Of a stretch of DNA of 64,000 nucleotides, positions 34,248 to 42,235 are shown one piece after another (position 1 is the first letter of the stretch; the number at the start of each line of letters is the position of its first letter). Source of the stretch: CAIKMD01 sp963729935 (GTDB lineage Bacteria > Pseudomonadota > Alphaproteobacteria > ATCC43930 > CGMCC-115725). The stretch covers positions 248,001-312,000 of the forward strand of contig CAVSPW010000010.1 of NCBI GenBank assembly GCA_963729935.1, in the 5' to 3' direction. Both the position numbers and the translations under genes were made by a program. The notes beneath the pieces are model-generated. The model did no database searches. It was not told where the DNA came from and saw nothing but the letters and a program-made list of their open reading frames with translations.

Positions 34248-34664
34248 CTAAGTGTGGGTATCGGAAGAGGCCGCGGGCGGCGCCGGCCGCGGGGATTCGG
34301 GCCAAGGCGCGGCCTCGTCGGCGATGAACCAATGGGGCCGATGCCGCTCGATGCGTTCGAGGACGCGGCCGCGCACCCGCCGCAGCGGCGGCATGTCCTC
34401 GGCCAATAGCATCAACCCCAGCGGCAGCATCCACAGGCCGAGCAGCGGCAAGATGCTGAGGAAGCCGCCGCCGACCAGCAGCACGGCGGCCGGCATGCGC
34501 GCCCAGCGCGAGGATGGCCGTCGCAGCCAGCGCGTGGGCGTCCGGATTCGCTCGGGCAGGCGCTCGATCAATCGCTCGACCAAATGGTGGTCGCGATCGC
34601 GCGGCCGCGTAGCGCGAGCCGGCGGCGAGCCGGTTCCGCTTTCGGTGTCGGCGGAGAAGCTCAT
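34248..34664 (-). CDS. Small two-helix membrane protein, 138 aa
   Basis: A hydrophilic, Arg-rich N-terminus (ERLIERLPERIRTPTRWLRRP), then a hairpin of two hydrophobic helices (AVLLVGGGFLSILPLLGLW and LPLGLMLLAEDMPPLRR), and a Pro-rich tail. The 'GLWMLPLGLMLLAEDxPPLR' hairpin recurs in alphaproteobacterial hypothetical proteins. The start overlaps the previous gene's stop (ATGA) and the BI-1 gene follows after 9 bp, so it is translationally linked to both. Function not known. Confidence 0.8.
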   Translation of the reverse strand: MSFSADTESGTGSPPARATRPRDRDHHLVERLIERLPERIRTPTRWLRRPSSRWARMPAAVLLVGGGFLSILPLLGLWMLPLGLMLLAEDMPPLRRVRGRVLERIERHRPHWFIADEAAPWPESPRPAPPAASSDTHT

Positions 34665-35092
34665 GGCTTCGTGCCCTCAAGACCGGCCCGGACGAGCTGC
34701 AAGAGCTGCGCCTCGCGCGGATCCAGACGGCAATCGGCGGCGGCGATTTCTTCGCCGACGCCGAGGATCAGCTCGACTATCGGGCCGGCCCCGTGACGGC
34801 CGAGGCGTTCGATGACCGCCGACGGCCCGCCGGGTTCCCTCAATTCGCGGACGCAGCCTTCGAAACGTGTCAGCACATCGTCACGCGCGAACACGGAAAG
34901 AAGATTTTGGCGATCGAGAAAATCGAGCAGTTGGCTGCGTTCGACGTCTTGCACCCATCCGTCGGCGCGCGCGACCAGCGCCGCCGCCGAAACGACGGCG
35001 TCCAAAACCTCGTCTTCACGGTATTCCCGGTATGCGGCGGAGATCTCCGCCTGCCTTGCGTGCCATCGCCCGTTGGCTCGTTGCTTCGACAT
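34661..35092 (-). CDS. TerB-like tellurite-resistance-domain protein
   Basis: 143 residues from ATG 35092, with AAGGA upstream. The all-helical domain reads DEVLDAVVSAAALVARADGW then VERSQLLDFLDRQ, and later DPREAQLLQLVRAGL. The repeated 'aaDG-v---E---l' and 'D-rE---L-----gl' metal-binding motifs are those of TerB/DjlA-type domains. First gene of the unit with the small membrane protein and BI-1. Confidence 0.8.
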   Translation of the reverse strand: MSKQRANGRWHARQAEISAAYREYREDEVLDAVVSAAALVARADGWVQDVERSQLLDFLDRQNLLSVFARDDVLTRFEGCVRELREPGGPSAVIERLGRHGAGPIVELILGVGEEIAAADCRLDPREAQLLQLVRAGLEGTKP

Positions 35093-35351
35093 CACGGTTC
35101 CTTTCGTTGGTACCGTGTGCGCCGCGGGAGCCGGCCGGTCTTGTCGGGAGTTCTCGGATATGCGAGCCCCGCGACGTCGACCGGATCCGGCGCGGCGGCG
35201 CGGGACACGGCGATCCGACATCGCGAGGTTGCCCGACCCAATGTCGGGGTCCTCGCCAGAGGGGCCCGGATACTGTTCCTCGGGATATTGGACCCCGGCC
35301 GCGCACATTCAAGGGCGCGGCCGCAACGAAACGCGCGGTCGCCCCCGCCTC

Positions 35352-36482
35352 TCACGCGATCGGCGTGCCCGCGACCTTGCGGAAGCGCAGCAGGGCCAGC
35401 CCGAAGAACAGAAATCCCATCACGGCGACCGCGAGAAATTCCGGCCAGACGATCGTGATGCCCGCGCCGCGATAGAGAATCGCCTGGGCGAAATTGACGA
35501 AATGCGTCGAGGGCGAGGCCTGCATCACGGTTTGCAGCCAGAGCGGCATGCTGTCGAGCGGGGTGTTGCCCCCGCTCAGCATGTTCATGGGCAGCGCGAT
35601 CAGGATGAACAGCAGGCCGAGCTGCGGCATCGAGCGCACCACGGTGCCGAGAAAGATCCCGATCGCCGTCGCAAAGAACAGATAGAGCATGACGCCGGCC
35701 ATGAAGAGCGGAACGGAGCCCGGAATCGCAACGCCCAAGAACCCGCGAACGACGAAGACGAGCGAGAGCCCCACGGCGACGGTGATCACCAGCCCGTTCG
35801 CCCACACCTTGGCGAGCGCGATCTCGAAGGGCGAGAGCGGCATGGTCAGCAAATGATCCATCGTGCCGTGCTCGCGCTCGCGGACGATCGCCGCGCCCGC
35901 CAGCACGATCGCCAGCATGGTGACGTTGTTGATGATCGCGACCACGCTCTCGAAGAGGGTCGTCGTCAGATTGGGATTGAACGCCACACGGATCACCAGA
36001 TCGATCGGCGGCGGCGCCGGGGCATCGTCGCCCGCCAATCTTCGCGCGATCTCCGCCGTGACGATATTTTCGATGTAGCTTGCCCCGATCCCCGCCTGCA
36101 TCATCGCCGTCGCGTCGACATCGAGCTGCAGCGCCGGGTCGCGGCCGGCCTCGAGGTCGCGCTGAAAGTGCGGCGGTATGTCGATGATGAAGGTGTATTG
36201 CGCCGTATCCATGAGCCGGTCGATGTCGGCGGCGGCGATCTCCCGCGGCGGCTTGAAATAAGGCGGCAGCAGCGCCCCCGCGATGGCGCGCGAGAGCGGG
36301 GAATGATCCTCGTCGACGACCGCGACCGCGGCGTCGCGAAGCTCCTGCATCGTGCTGGTGGCCTGGCTGTAGACGGCGAAGGAAAAGGTGTAGATGACGA
36401 GGCCGAGCAAGACGAAATCATGGCCGAAGCTTCGGAGCTCTTTCGTGCCGAGCCAGAAGATATTCGCCAGATGCCGCGCCAT
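35352..36482 (-). CDS. ABC-2 type permease, YhhJ-like
   Basis: 376 residues. One N-terminal helix (DFVLLGLVIYTFSFAVYSQ), a large periplasmic domain, then five helices from NNVTMLAIVLAGAAIVRERE with GTMDHLLTMPLSPFEIALAK, the conserved ABC-2 signature. The ATG at 36482 lies 5 bp after the RbbA-like stop, so they are co-transcribed. It is the second half-permease of an HlyD-RbbA-YhhJ exporter; in E. coli the same order is yhiI-rbbA-yhhJ. Confidence 0.9.
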   Translation of the reverse strand: MARHLANIFWLGTKELRSFGHDFVLLGLVIYTFSFAVYSQATSTMQELRDAAVAVVDEDHSPLSRAIAGALLPPYFKPPREIAAADIDRLMDTAQYTFIIDIPPHFQRDLEAGRDPALQLDVDATAMMQAGIGASYIENIVTAEIARRLAGDDAPAPPPIDLVIRVAFNPNLTTTLFESVVAIINNVTMLAIVLAGAAIVREREHGTMDHLLTMPLSPFEIALAKVWANGLVITVAVGLSLVFVVRGFLGVAIPGSVPLFMAGVMLYLFFATAIGIFLGTVVRSMPQLGLLFILIALPMNMLSGGNTPLDSMPLWLQTVMQASPSTHFVNFAQAILYRGAGITIVWPEFLAVAVMGFLFFGLALLRFRKVAGTPIA

Positions 36483-36487
36483 CGCGC

Positions 36488-39229
36488 TCAACGCTCCTGC
36501 TTGCGCAGAAGGACGAGGCTCAAGGACAACAGCACCGGGACGAAGACCGCGAGCGCCAGCAGGCTTCCGCTCAGCTCGCGGAAACCGAGCGCCTTCGTAA
36601 AGGTTCCGACGCTCACGCGCAGGAAATACATCATCGGGAAGGCGTGCCCCATCACGACGCCCGCGCCCGACAGCGAGGAAACCGGCGTCAGCATTCCCGA
36701 GAACTGGATGGCCGGCAGCGAGGTCAGGATCGCGGTGCCGAAGAGCGCGGCGATCTGGGTGCGCGTGAAGGCCGAGATGACCAGCCCGTAGGCCGTCGTC
36801 GCCGTCACAAATAACAGCGCGCCGAGCGCGAGGCACCAGAAACTTCCCTTGAAGGGAACGCGGAAAAGAAACTCCGCTATGGCGAATTGCGAGAGGAAAT
36901 TGACCAATGCCACGCCGATATAGGGAAGCTGCTTGCCGAGAAGAAATTCCAGACGGGTGACGGGAGTGACGTAGAGATTGGCGATCGAGCCGAGCTCTTT
37001 TTCGCGCACCACCGCGAGCGCCATGAGGATGGCCGGAAACATCGCCAGCAGGAGCGCGATCGTCGCGGGCACCATCGCGTAGATGCTCTTGAAATCCTGG
37101 TTGTAGCGGAACCGCGTCTCGATCGTCGCCGGCGCCGCCAGCGCACCGCCCGCGCCCCGCTGCGCCGCGAGATCGGCGAGATAGGATTGATGCACGCCTT
37201 CGACATAGCCGCGCGCGGTTTCGCCGCGGAACGGCATGGCACCGTCGATCCAGGCGCCGATTTCGGCGGGACGGCCGCCCCGGACGTCGCGGCCGAAGCC
37301 CGGCGGGACCTCCATGGCCAGGGTGAGATCGCCGCGCTGCATGCGCCGCTCCAACTCGGCGTAATCGCCGAGCGGCGCTTCCTCGTCGAAATAGGCCGAG
37401 CCGCGGAATTCCTTCAGATAGGCCCGGCTTTCCGGCGTGTTGTCGCGATCGAGCGCGGCGAAACGCAGATGGTCGACATCCGTCGTGATCCCGACCCCGA
37501 AGACGACCATGAGAAACGCCGTGCCCAGCAGGGCGAAGGCCATGCGCACCGGATCGCGCCAGAACTCCAGCGTCTCCCGGCGCGCATAGGCGAGAAGACG
37601 CCCGAGGCTGAAAGCGGCGGCGAACCGGCCGGGCGAGGGCGTGTCTTGCGCGGGAATGCCGATCGGCGCGCCCGCCCCGCCGATTTGTTCTGCGCCGCGC
37701 GAAGCGATCAGGAAATCGACGAAGGCGTCCTCGAGCGTCGCCGCGCCGCGCGACGCGATCAATTCGGCCGGCGTGCCCGTCGCCAGAACCCTGCCCGCAT
37801 CCATGAGCGCGACGCGGTCGCAGCGCGACGCCTCGTTCATGAAATGAGTCGAGACGAAGATCGTGACCCCCTGGTTGCGCGACAGCTCGACGAGCAGGCG
37901 CCAGAACCCGTCGCGCGCGAGCGGGTCGACGCCCGATGTCGGCTCGTCGAGAATGAGCAGCTCCGGTTCGTGCACCACGGCGACGGCCAGGGAGAGGCGC
38001 TGGCGAATGCCCAGCGGCAGGCTCGCGGCGGGATAATCGAGATAATCCCGCAGCCCGAAATCGCGCGTGAGCGTCGCGATCCGGGATGTCGCGCGCTCGG
38101 CCGGCAGATGAAACAGCCGCGCGTGCAAAGCGAGGTTCTGGCGCACGGTCAACTCGGTATAAAGCGAGAAGGATTGCGACATGTAGCCGACACGGTTGCG
38201 CACGCTCATATCCGCGGCATCGATCGGCCGGCCGAAAATCAAGGCCTCGCCGCCGGAAGCCGGAAGAAGCCCGGTCAGCATCTTCATCGTCGTGGTCTTG
38301 CCGCATCCGTTGGAGCCGACGAAGCCGAAGATCTCGCCGCGCGCGATGGTGAAGGTCGCACCGTCGACCGCGACGAAATCCCCGAAGCGGCGCGTGAGGC
38401 CGCGCGCGACGATGGCGTGATCGCCGTCTTGCGCGCGGCGCGGCGGGATCGAGAGGGGCGCATGGTTGGCGCGGCGCTGCGGCGGCAGCAGCGCGATGAA
38501 GCTCTCCTCGAGGCTTTCCCGCCCCGCCTGCGCCTTGAACGCCGAGGGCGTCCCGGTGGCGAGGATCGATCCGGCGTCCATCGCGATGAGCCAGTCGAAG
38601 CCTTCGGCCTCCTCCATATAGGCGGTGGCGACGACGACGCTCATGCCCGGACGGCCCGCGCGCAGGCGCGCGATCAGGTCCCAGAACTGGCGCCGCGACA
38701 AGGGATCGACGCCGGTCGTCGGCTCGTCGAGGATGAGAAGGTCGGGATCGTGCACGAGCGCGCAGCAAAGGCCGAGCTTTTGCCGCATGCCGCCGGAAAG
38801 CTTATTCGCCGTGCGATCCGCGAAAGGCGCGAGCGCGGTGCCCTCGAGAAGCTCGCCGATCCGGCGCGCGCGCTCGGCGCGGCTCTGGCCGAAAAGCCGC
38901 GCGAAGAACTCGACATTCTCGCGCACGCTGAGATCGGGATAAAGATTTCGCCCGAGACCTTGGGGCATGAACGCGACGCGCCGGCAGATCGCGGCGCGGT
39001 GACGGCGATCGGCCATGTCGCCGCCGAGGATATGAACGCGGCCCGCCTGAATGCGCTTGGCGCCGGCGATGATGCTGAGAAAGGTCGACTTGCCGACGCC
39101 GTCCGGTCCGATGAGGCCGATGAGCCTTCCCGCCGGCAGCGCGACCGTCACGTGATCGAGCGCGCGGCGCGACCCGTAGCGGTGCACGACATCCTCGACC
39201 CGGCCGGCGAATTCTTCGGGCGCGTTCAT
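36488..39229 (-). CDS. rbbA: RbbA-like ABC exporter: two ATPase domains fused to ABC-2 permease
   Basis: 913 residues, essentially the length of E. coli RbbA. First ATPase: Walker A GPDGVGKST, signature NKLSGGMRQKLGL, Walker B LLILDEPTTGVD. Second ATPase: Walker A GSNGCGKTT, Walker B LLILDEPTSGVD. The second signature is degenerate (LPLGIRQRLSL instead of LSGGQ), as in known members. A permease domain follows from about residue 560 with TPVTRLEFLLGKQLPY. Start overlaps the adaptor gene stop (ATGA). Such complexes export unknown compounds; E. coli RbbA was reported as ribosome-associated. Confidence 0.93.
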   Translation of the reverse strand: MNAPEEFAGRVEDVVHRYGSRRALDHVTVALPAGRLIGLIGPDGVGKSTFLSIIAGAKRIQAGRVHILGGDMADRRHRAAICRRVAFMPQGLGRNLYPDLSVRENVEFFARLFGQSRAERARRIGELLEGTALAPFADRTANKLSGGMRQKLGLCCALVHDPDLLILDEPTTGVDPLSRRQFWDLIARLRAGRPGMSVVVATAYMEEAEGFDWLIAMDAGSILATGTPSAFKAQAGRESLEESFIALLPPQRRANHAPLSIPPRRAQDGDHAIVARGLTRRFGDFVAVDGATFTIARGEIFGFVGSNGCGKTTTMKMLTGLLPASGGEALIFGRPIDAADMSVRNRVGYMSQSFSLYTELTVRQNLALHARLFHLPAERATSRIATLTRDFGLRDYLDYPAASLPLGIRQRLSLAVAVVHEPELLILDEPTSGVDPLARDGFWRLLVELSRNQGVTIFVSTHFMNEASRCDRVALMDAGRVLATGTPAELIASRGAATLEDAFVDFLIASRGAEQIGGAGAPIGIPAQDTPSPGRFAAAFSLGRLLAYARRETLEFWRDPVRMAFALLGTAFLMVVFGVGITTDVDHLRFAALDRDNTPESRAYLKEFRGSAYFDEEAPLGDYAELERRMQRGDLTLAMEVPPGFGRDVRGGRPAEIGAWIDGAMPFRGETARGYVEGVHQSYLADLAAQRGAGGALAAPATIETRFRYNQDFKSIYAMVPATIALLLAMFPAILMALAVVREKELGSIANLYVTPVTRLEFLLGKQLPYIGVALVNFLSQFAIAEFLFRVPFKGSFWCLALGALLFVTATTAYGLVISAFTRTQIAALFGTAILTSLPAIQFSGMLTPVSSLSGAGVVMGHAFPMMYFLRVSVGTFTKALGFRELSGSLLALAVFVPVLLSLSLVLLRKQER

Positions 39230-40341
39230 CCGCCCGTCGGGATTTGCGGCGTTTGGATTTGAAGCGCGGCCGGCCAGCTGGCTTGGCGATCGAGGCGAAG
39301 ATAGGCCATGCCCGGCGATCCGGCCCTCAAAGGCGGCGCATGATCGTCGAGGCGATCCAGATCGACGCGAACGCGCACGCGGAACATGAGCTTGTCGCGT
39401 TCCGATTTGGTCTCGACGGTCTTGGGCGTGAATTGCGCCTGCGCGGCGACGAAGGTCACCTTGGCCGGAATCGGCGCGTTCGGCGCCGCGTCGAGCACGA
39501 TCCGCGCATCCGCGCCGCCGGCGATGCGCCCGGCCTCGGCGGTCGGCAGAAAGACGTCCATGTAGATGTAGCCGAGATCGAGCATGGTGAAGACCTTGCC
39601 GCCGGCGCCCAGCACCTCGCCCACATTCGCGAGCCGGTACTCGATGCGGCCGGCGCGGGGCGCGATCAGCGTGTCGTCCTTGATGTCGATCGCGATGCGA
39701 TCGGCCGCCTGCTTCGCGGCCTCGACGCCGTGCTCGGCTTGCGCGGCCCGGGCCGTCGCCGCGCCGAGCCCCGCATTGGCCGCGTCGAGTTGCTGCTGCC
39801 TTTGATCGAACTCCTCTTTCGTGGCGTAGCCCTTCGGCAGCAGGAAATGCGTGCGCTCCAATTGCTGTTTCGCGAGCGTCACCAAGCTGCTCTGCTGCGC
39901 GACATTGGCGCGGGCCTCGTCGAGCGCCTTTTGCGCCTGCAGGGCCTGCGCCTGCGCCTGTCTGAGATTGGCTTCGAGGTCTTGCGTGTCCATGCGGGCG
40001 ACGATCTGCCCGGCCCTCACCGTATCGCCTTCATCGGCGAGAATCTCCGCGACCCGGCCCGCGGTTTTCGTGGCGATGTCGATCTCGTCGGCTTCGAGGC
40101 GGCCATTTCCCGCCGCGAAGCCCGGCGGAAGCCCGTTTTGCCGTTGCATCCACCAATAGGCGCCGCCGCCCGCCGCGCCGGCCAGCACGAGAGCGAGGGC
40201 GATCGCGAGGAGCCAGGGCCGGCGGCGGGTCTCGAGATCGGGCGCGGGCATCGGGACCGGCAGATTGGCGGCCGGGCCTCGCTCGAAGGGCCGCGCCTCC
40301 GCCGTATCCTTCGGGGCGCTGTCGGTCGGCTTGACGCCCAT
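39226..40341 (-). CDS. HlyD-family membrane-fusion adaptor
   Basis: 371 residues from ATG 40341; the upstream extension to 40503 lacks protein character. One N-terminal helix (WLLAIALALVLAGAAGGGAYWW), then a biotinyl-lipoyl half (GRVAEILADEGDTVRAGQIV), a coiled-coil hairpin (Gln/Ala-rich, about 110-200), the second lipoyl half (LIAPRAGRIEYRL) and beta-barrel. It links the RbbA/YhhJ inner-membrane pump to the periplasm. First gene of the operon; the next gene overlaps by 4 bp. Confidence 0.93.
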   Translation of the reverse strand: MGVKPTDSAPKDTAEARPFERGPAANLPVPMPAPDLETRRRPWLLAIALALVLAGAAGGGAYWWMQRQNGLPPGFAAGNGRLEADEIDIATKTAGRVAEILADEGDTVRAGQIVARMDTQDLEANLRQAQAQALQAQKALDEARANVAQQSSLVTLAKQQLERTHFLLPKGYATKEEFDQRQQQLDAANAGLGAATARAAQAEHGVEAAKQAADRIAIDIKDDTLIAPRAGRIEYRLANVGEVLGAGGKVFTMLDLGYIYMDVFLPTAEAGRIAGGADARIVLDAAPNAPIPAKVTFVAAQAQFTPKTVETKSERDKLMFRVRVRVDLDRLDDHAPPLRAGSPGMAYLRLDRQASWPAALQIQTPQIPTGG

Positions 40342-40768
40342 GATGATGTCACCCGCTTCTGCGCGCATCCGGCGCGCCGACAACAAAGGCGCCGCGCAGT
40401 GGCGCGGTCGGCGCGCCGCTCCACCCGGCAATAACAAACGGCTTGAACAAACGACTTGGGAAAAATACCGGATTGGAGCGCTCGACCCCTTGATTTGCCT
40501 CAAGCACCAGGCCGCGTCGTATCCCGCCTCGAGCGCGCCTTGCCTGCGCCCCCGAGGTTCCGGATACGTTCTTTACACTTCGACAGGGTTCCGGGCGGCG
40601 CGAGAAGAGGCCGTGACCAAGATTCCGCCGCCTTTGCTCGTGAGCGCACGAAACCGGACCCCGGCGCCTATCGCTCGGCGCGCGGACGCGGTATTTCTTT
40701 GGCTGCCGATGCGGGCAATCGGCAAAGTCTTGAATACGTATCGGGTCTCGCCGGGTGATTGTCGAACG
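40342..40768. other. Divergent intergenic region with 10-bp inverted repeat
   Basis: About 430 bases between the adaptor gene and the histidine kinase. An exact 10-bp inverted repeat (GGCGCGCCGA at 40371-40380 and its complement at 40408-40417) lies just upstream of the adaptor start, around a smaller nested repeat. The rest holds no convincing gene. It probably carries two divergent promoters. Confidence 0.5.
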
Positions 40769-42190
40769 ATGCATATCGATCTCCGCACCTTGTTCATCGT
40801 TCATTCCCTGATCTCGATCGCCCTGGCGGTCCTCATGTTCGTCTTCTGGCGCGTGCACCGTGGCATGGCGGGGCTTGCGGAATGGTCGCTCGCGACCATT
40901 CTCGTCGGCATCTCCGTCCTCGGCATCGGATTGCGCGGCGCGATCCCCGATTTCTTTTCCGTCGCCGTGGCTCAAGGCCTCGCGATCCTGGGCTTGGGCG
41001 CCGCCTGGAACGGCATCCGCCGCTTCGATGGCCGGCCCGCGCACTGGGCCAGCGTCCTGGCGCTGTCCGTCGGGGTCGCCGCGTTCGCCGCGTTCCACAC
41101 TTATGTCGTCGATAACATCGCCCGCCGCGCCGTGGCGAATTCGGCCGTGACTTCGGCGGTCTGCTTGCTCTGCGCCCTCGAGCTTCTGCGCGGGCCAGCG
41201 CGCAGCCTGCGCGGGACCGCCGTGCTCGCCTCCGCCTTGTTCGCGGTGATGGCCGCGACATTGGCGAGCCGGGCCGTCTGGTTCATCCTGCGGCCCCCCG
41301 GCCCCGATATCTTCGCGCTCACCGCCGCCCAGGGCATCAGTTTTCTCGTCTCGCTCATCGGCAACATCCTGATCGTCGTCGCGCTCTTGATGATGGCGGC
41401 GCATCGTCTCCAATGGCAGGTGGAGTCCCGGAACGCCGATCTCGAATCCGCCCGCGCCGTGGCCGAGACGGCGAGCCGCGCCAAGTCGGAGTTCCTGGCG
41501 ACGATGAGCCACGAGCTCAGAACGCCGCTCAACGCCATCATCGGGTTTTCGGACGCGCAATGCCGCGAGCTGTTCGGCCCCCTCGGGCACCCACGCTATC
41601 GCGAATACGCGGCCGACATCCAAGCCTCGGGAACGCATCTCCTCGCGGTCATCACCGCCATTCTCGATATCTCCAAGGCGGAGGCCGGAAAGCTCGAAGT
41701 GGCGCCGGTCGATCTCGATCCGCTTCTCGTCATCGAGGCGACCCTGCCGCTCGTGCGCGACGCGGCGGCGGCCAAACGCATCCGCCTCGTCACCGACCTG
41801 CCGCCGGCGCCCTTCACTTGCCGCGCCGACCCGCTGGCGCTGAAGCAGATCCTGCTCAATCTGCTCTCCAACGCGGTGAAGTTCACGCCGGAAGGCGGCA
41901 CGGTGACCTTGCAATTGCGCGCGCCGGCGGAGGGCCAGGTCGAGCTCATCGTGCGCGACAACGGCATCGGCATCGACGCGGCCGATCTGCCGCGCGTCAT
42001 GAAACCCTTCGAGCAGGCCCATCGCGGCTATTCGCGCAAGAGCGGCGGGACCGGGCTCGGACTGCCGCTGGCGAATTCGCTCGTCGCCCTGCATGGCGGC
42101 ACGCTTCGGCTCGACAGCACGGTGGGCTTCGGCACCGTGGTCACCGTCCGGCTGCCCGCATCGGGCCCTCAAGCGATCGCGCCGGCCTGA
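40769..42190 (+). CDS. Orphan membrane histidine kinase
   Basis: 473 residues from ATG 40769. Six to seven membrane helices fill residues 7-210, with no periplasmic domain of size. A short linker leads to HisKA with phospho-acceptor H248 in FLATMSHELRTPLNAIIGF. HATPase motifs: N-box LLNLLSNAVKFTPEGG, G1 VRDNGIGID, G2 GGTGLGLPLANSLV. It resembles PdhS/DivJ-type alphaproteobacterial kinases. No response regulator gene is adjacent. The kinase core is intact; signal unknown. Confidence 0.9.
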   Translation: MHIDLRTLFIVHSLISIALAVLMFVFWRVHRGMAGLAEWSLATILVGISVLGIGLRGAIPDFFSVAVAQGLAILGLGAAWNGIRRFDGRPAHWASVLALSVGVAAFAAFHTYVVDNIARRAVANSAVTSAVCLLCALELLRGPARSLRGTAVLASALFAVMAATLASRAVWFILRPPGPDIFALTAAQGISFLVSLIGNILIVVALLMMAAHRLQWQVESRNADLESARAVAETASRAKSEFLATMSHELRTPLNAIIGFSDAQCRELFGPLGHPRYREYAADIQASGTHLLAVITAILDISKAEAGKLEVAPVDLDPLLVIEATLPLVRDAAAAKRIRLVTDLPPAPFTCRADPLALKQILLNLLSNAVKFTPEGGTVTLQLRAPAEGQVELIVRDNGIGIDAADLPRVMKPFEQAHRGYSRKSGGTGLGLPLANSLVALHGGTLRLDSTVGFGTVVTVRLPASGPQAIAPA

Positions 42191-42235
42191 TCCGATGGCG
42201 CCGCCGCGCGCATCCGCGGGCCGCGCTCGAATTCC

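Noticed and set aside
35352..38768. A single 1138-codon frame running through YhhJ and part of RbbA
   Set aside because: Only the last 376 codons are protein-like (YhhJ); the rest is an off-frame reading of rbbA.
36887..39262. A 791-codon plus-strand frame opposite rbbA
   Set aside because: No recognisable domain; shadow of a well-supported ABC gene.
40371..40417. Inverted repeat of GGCGCGCCGA upstream of the adaptor gene as an operator
   Set aside because: GC-only palindromes arise easily at this base composition; mentioned only in the intergenic entry.
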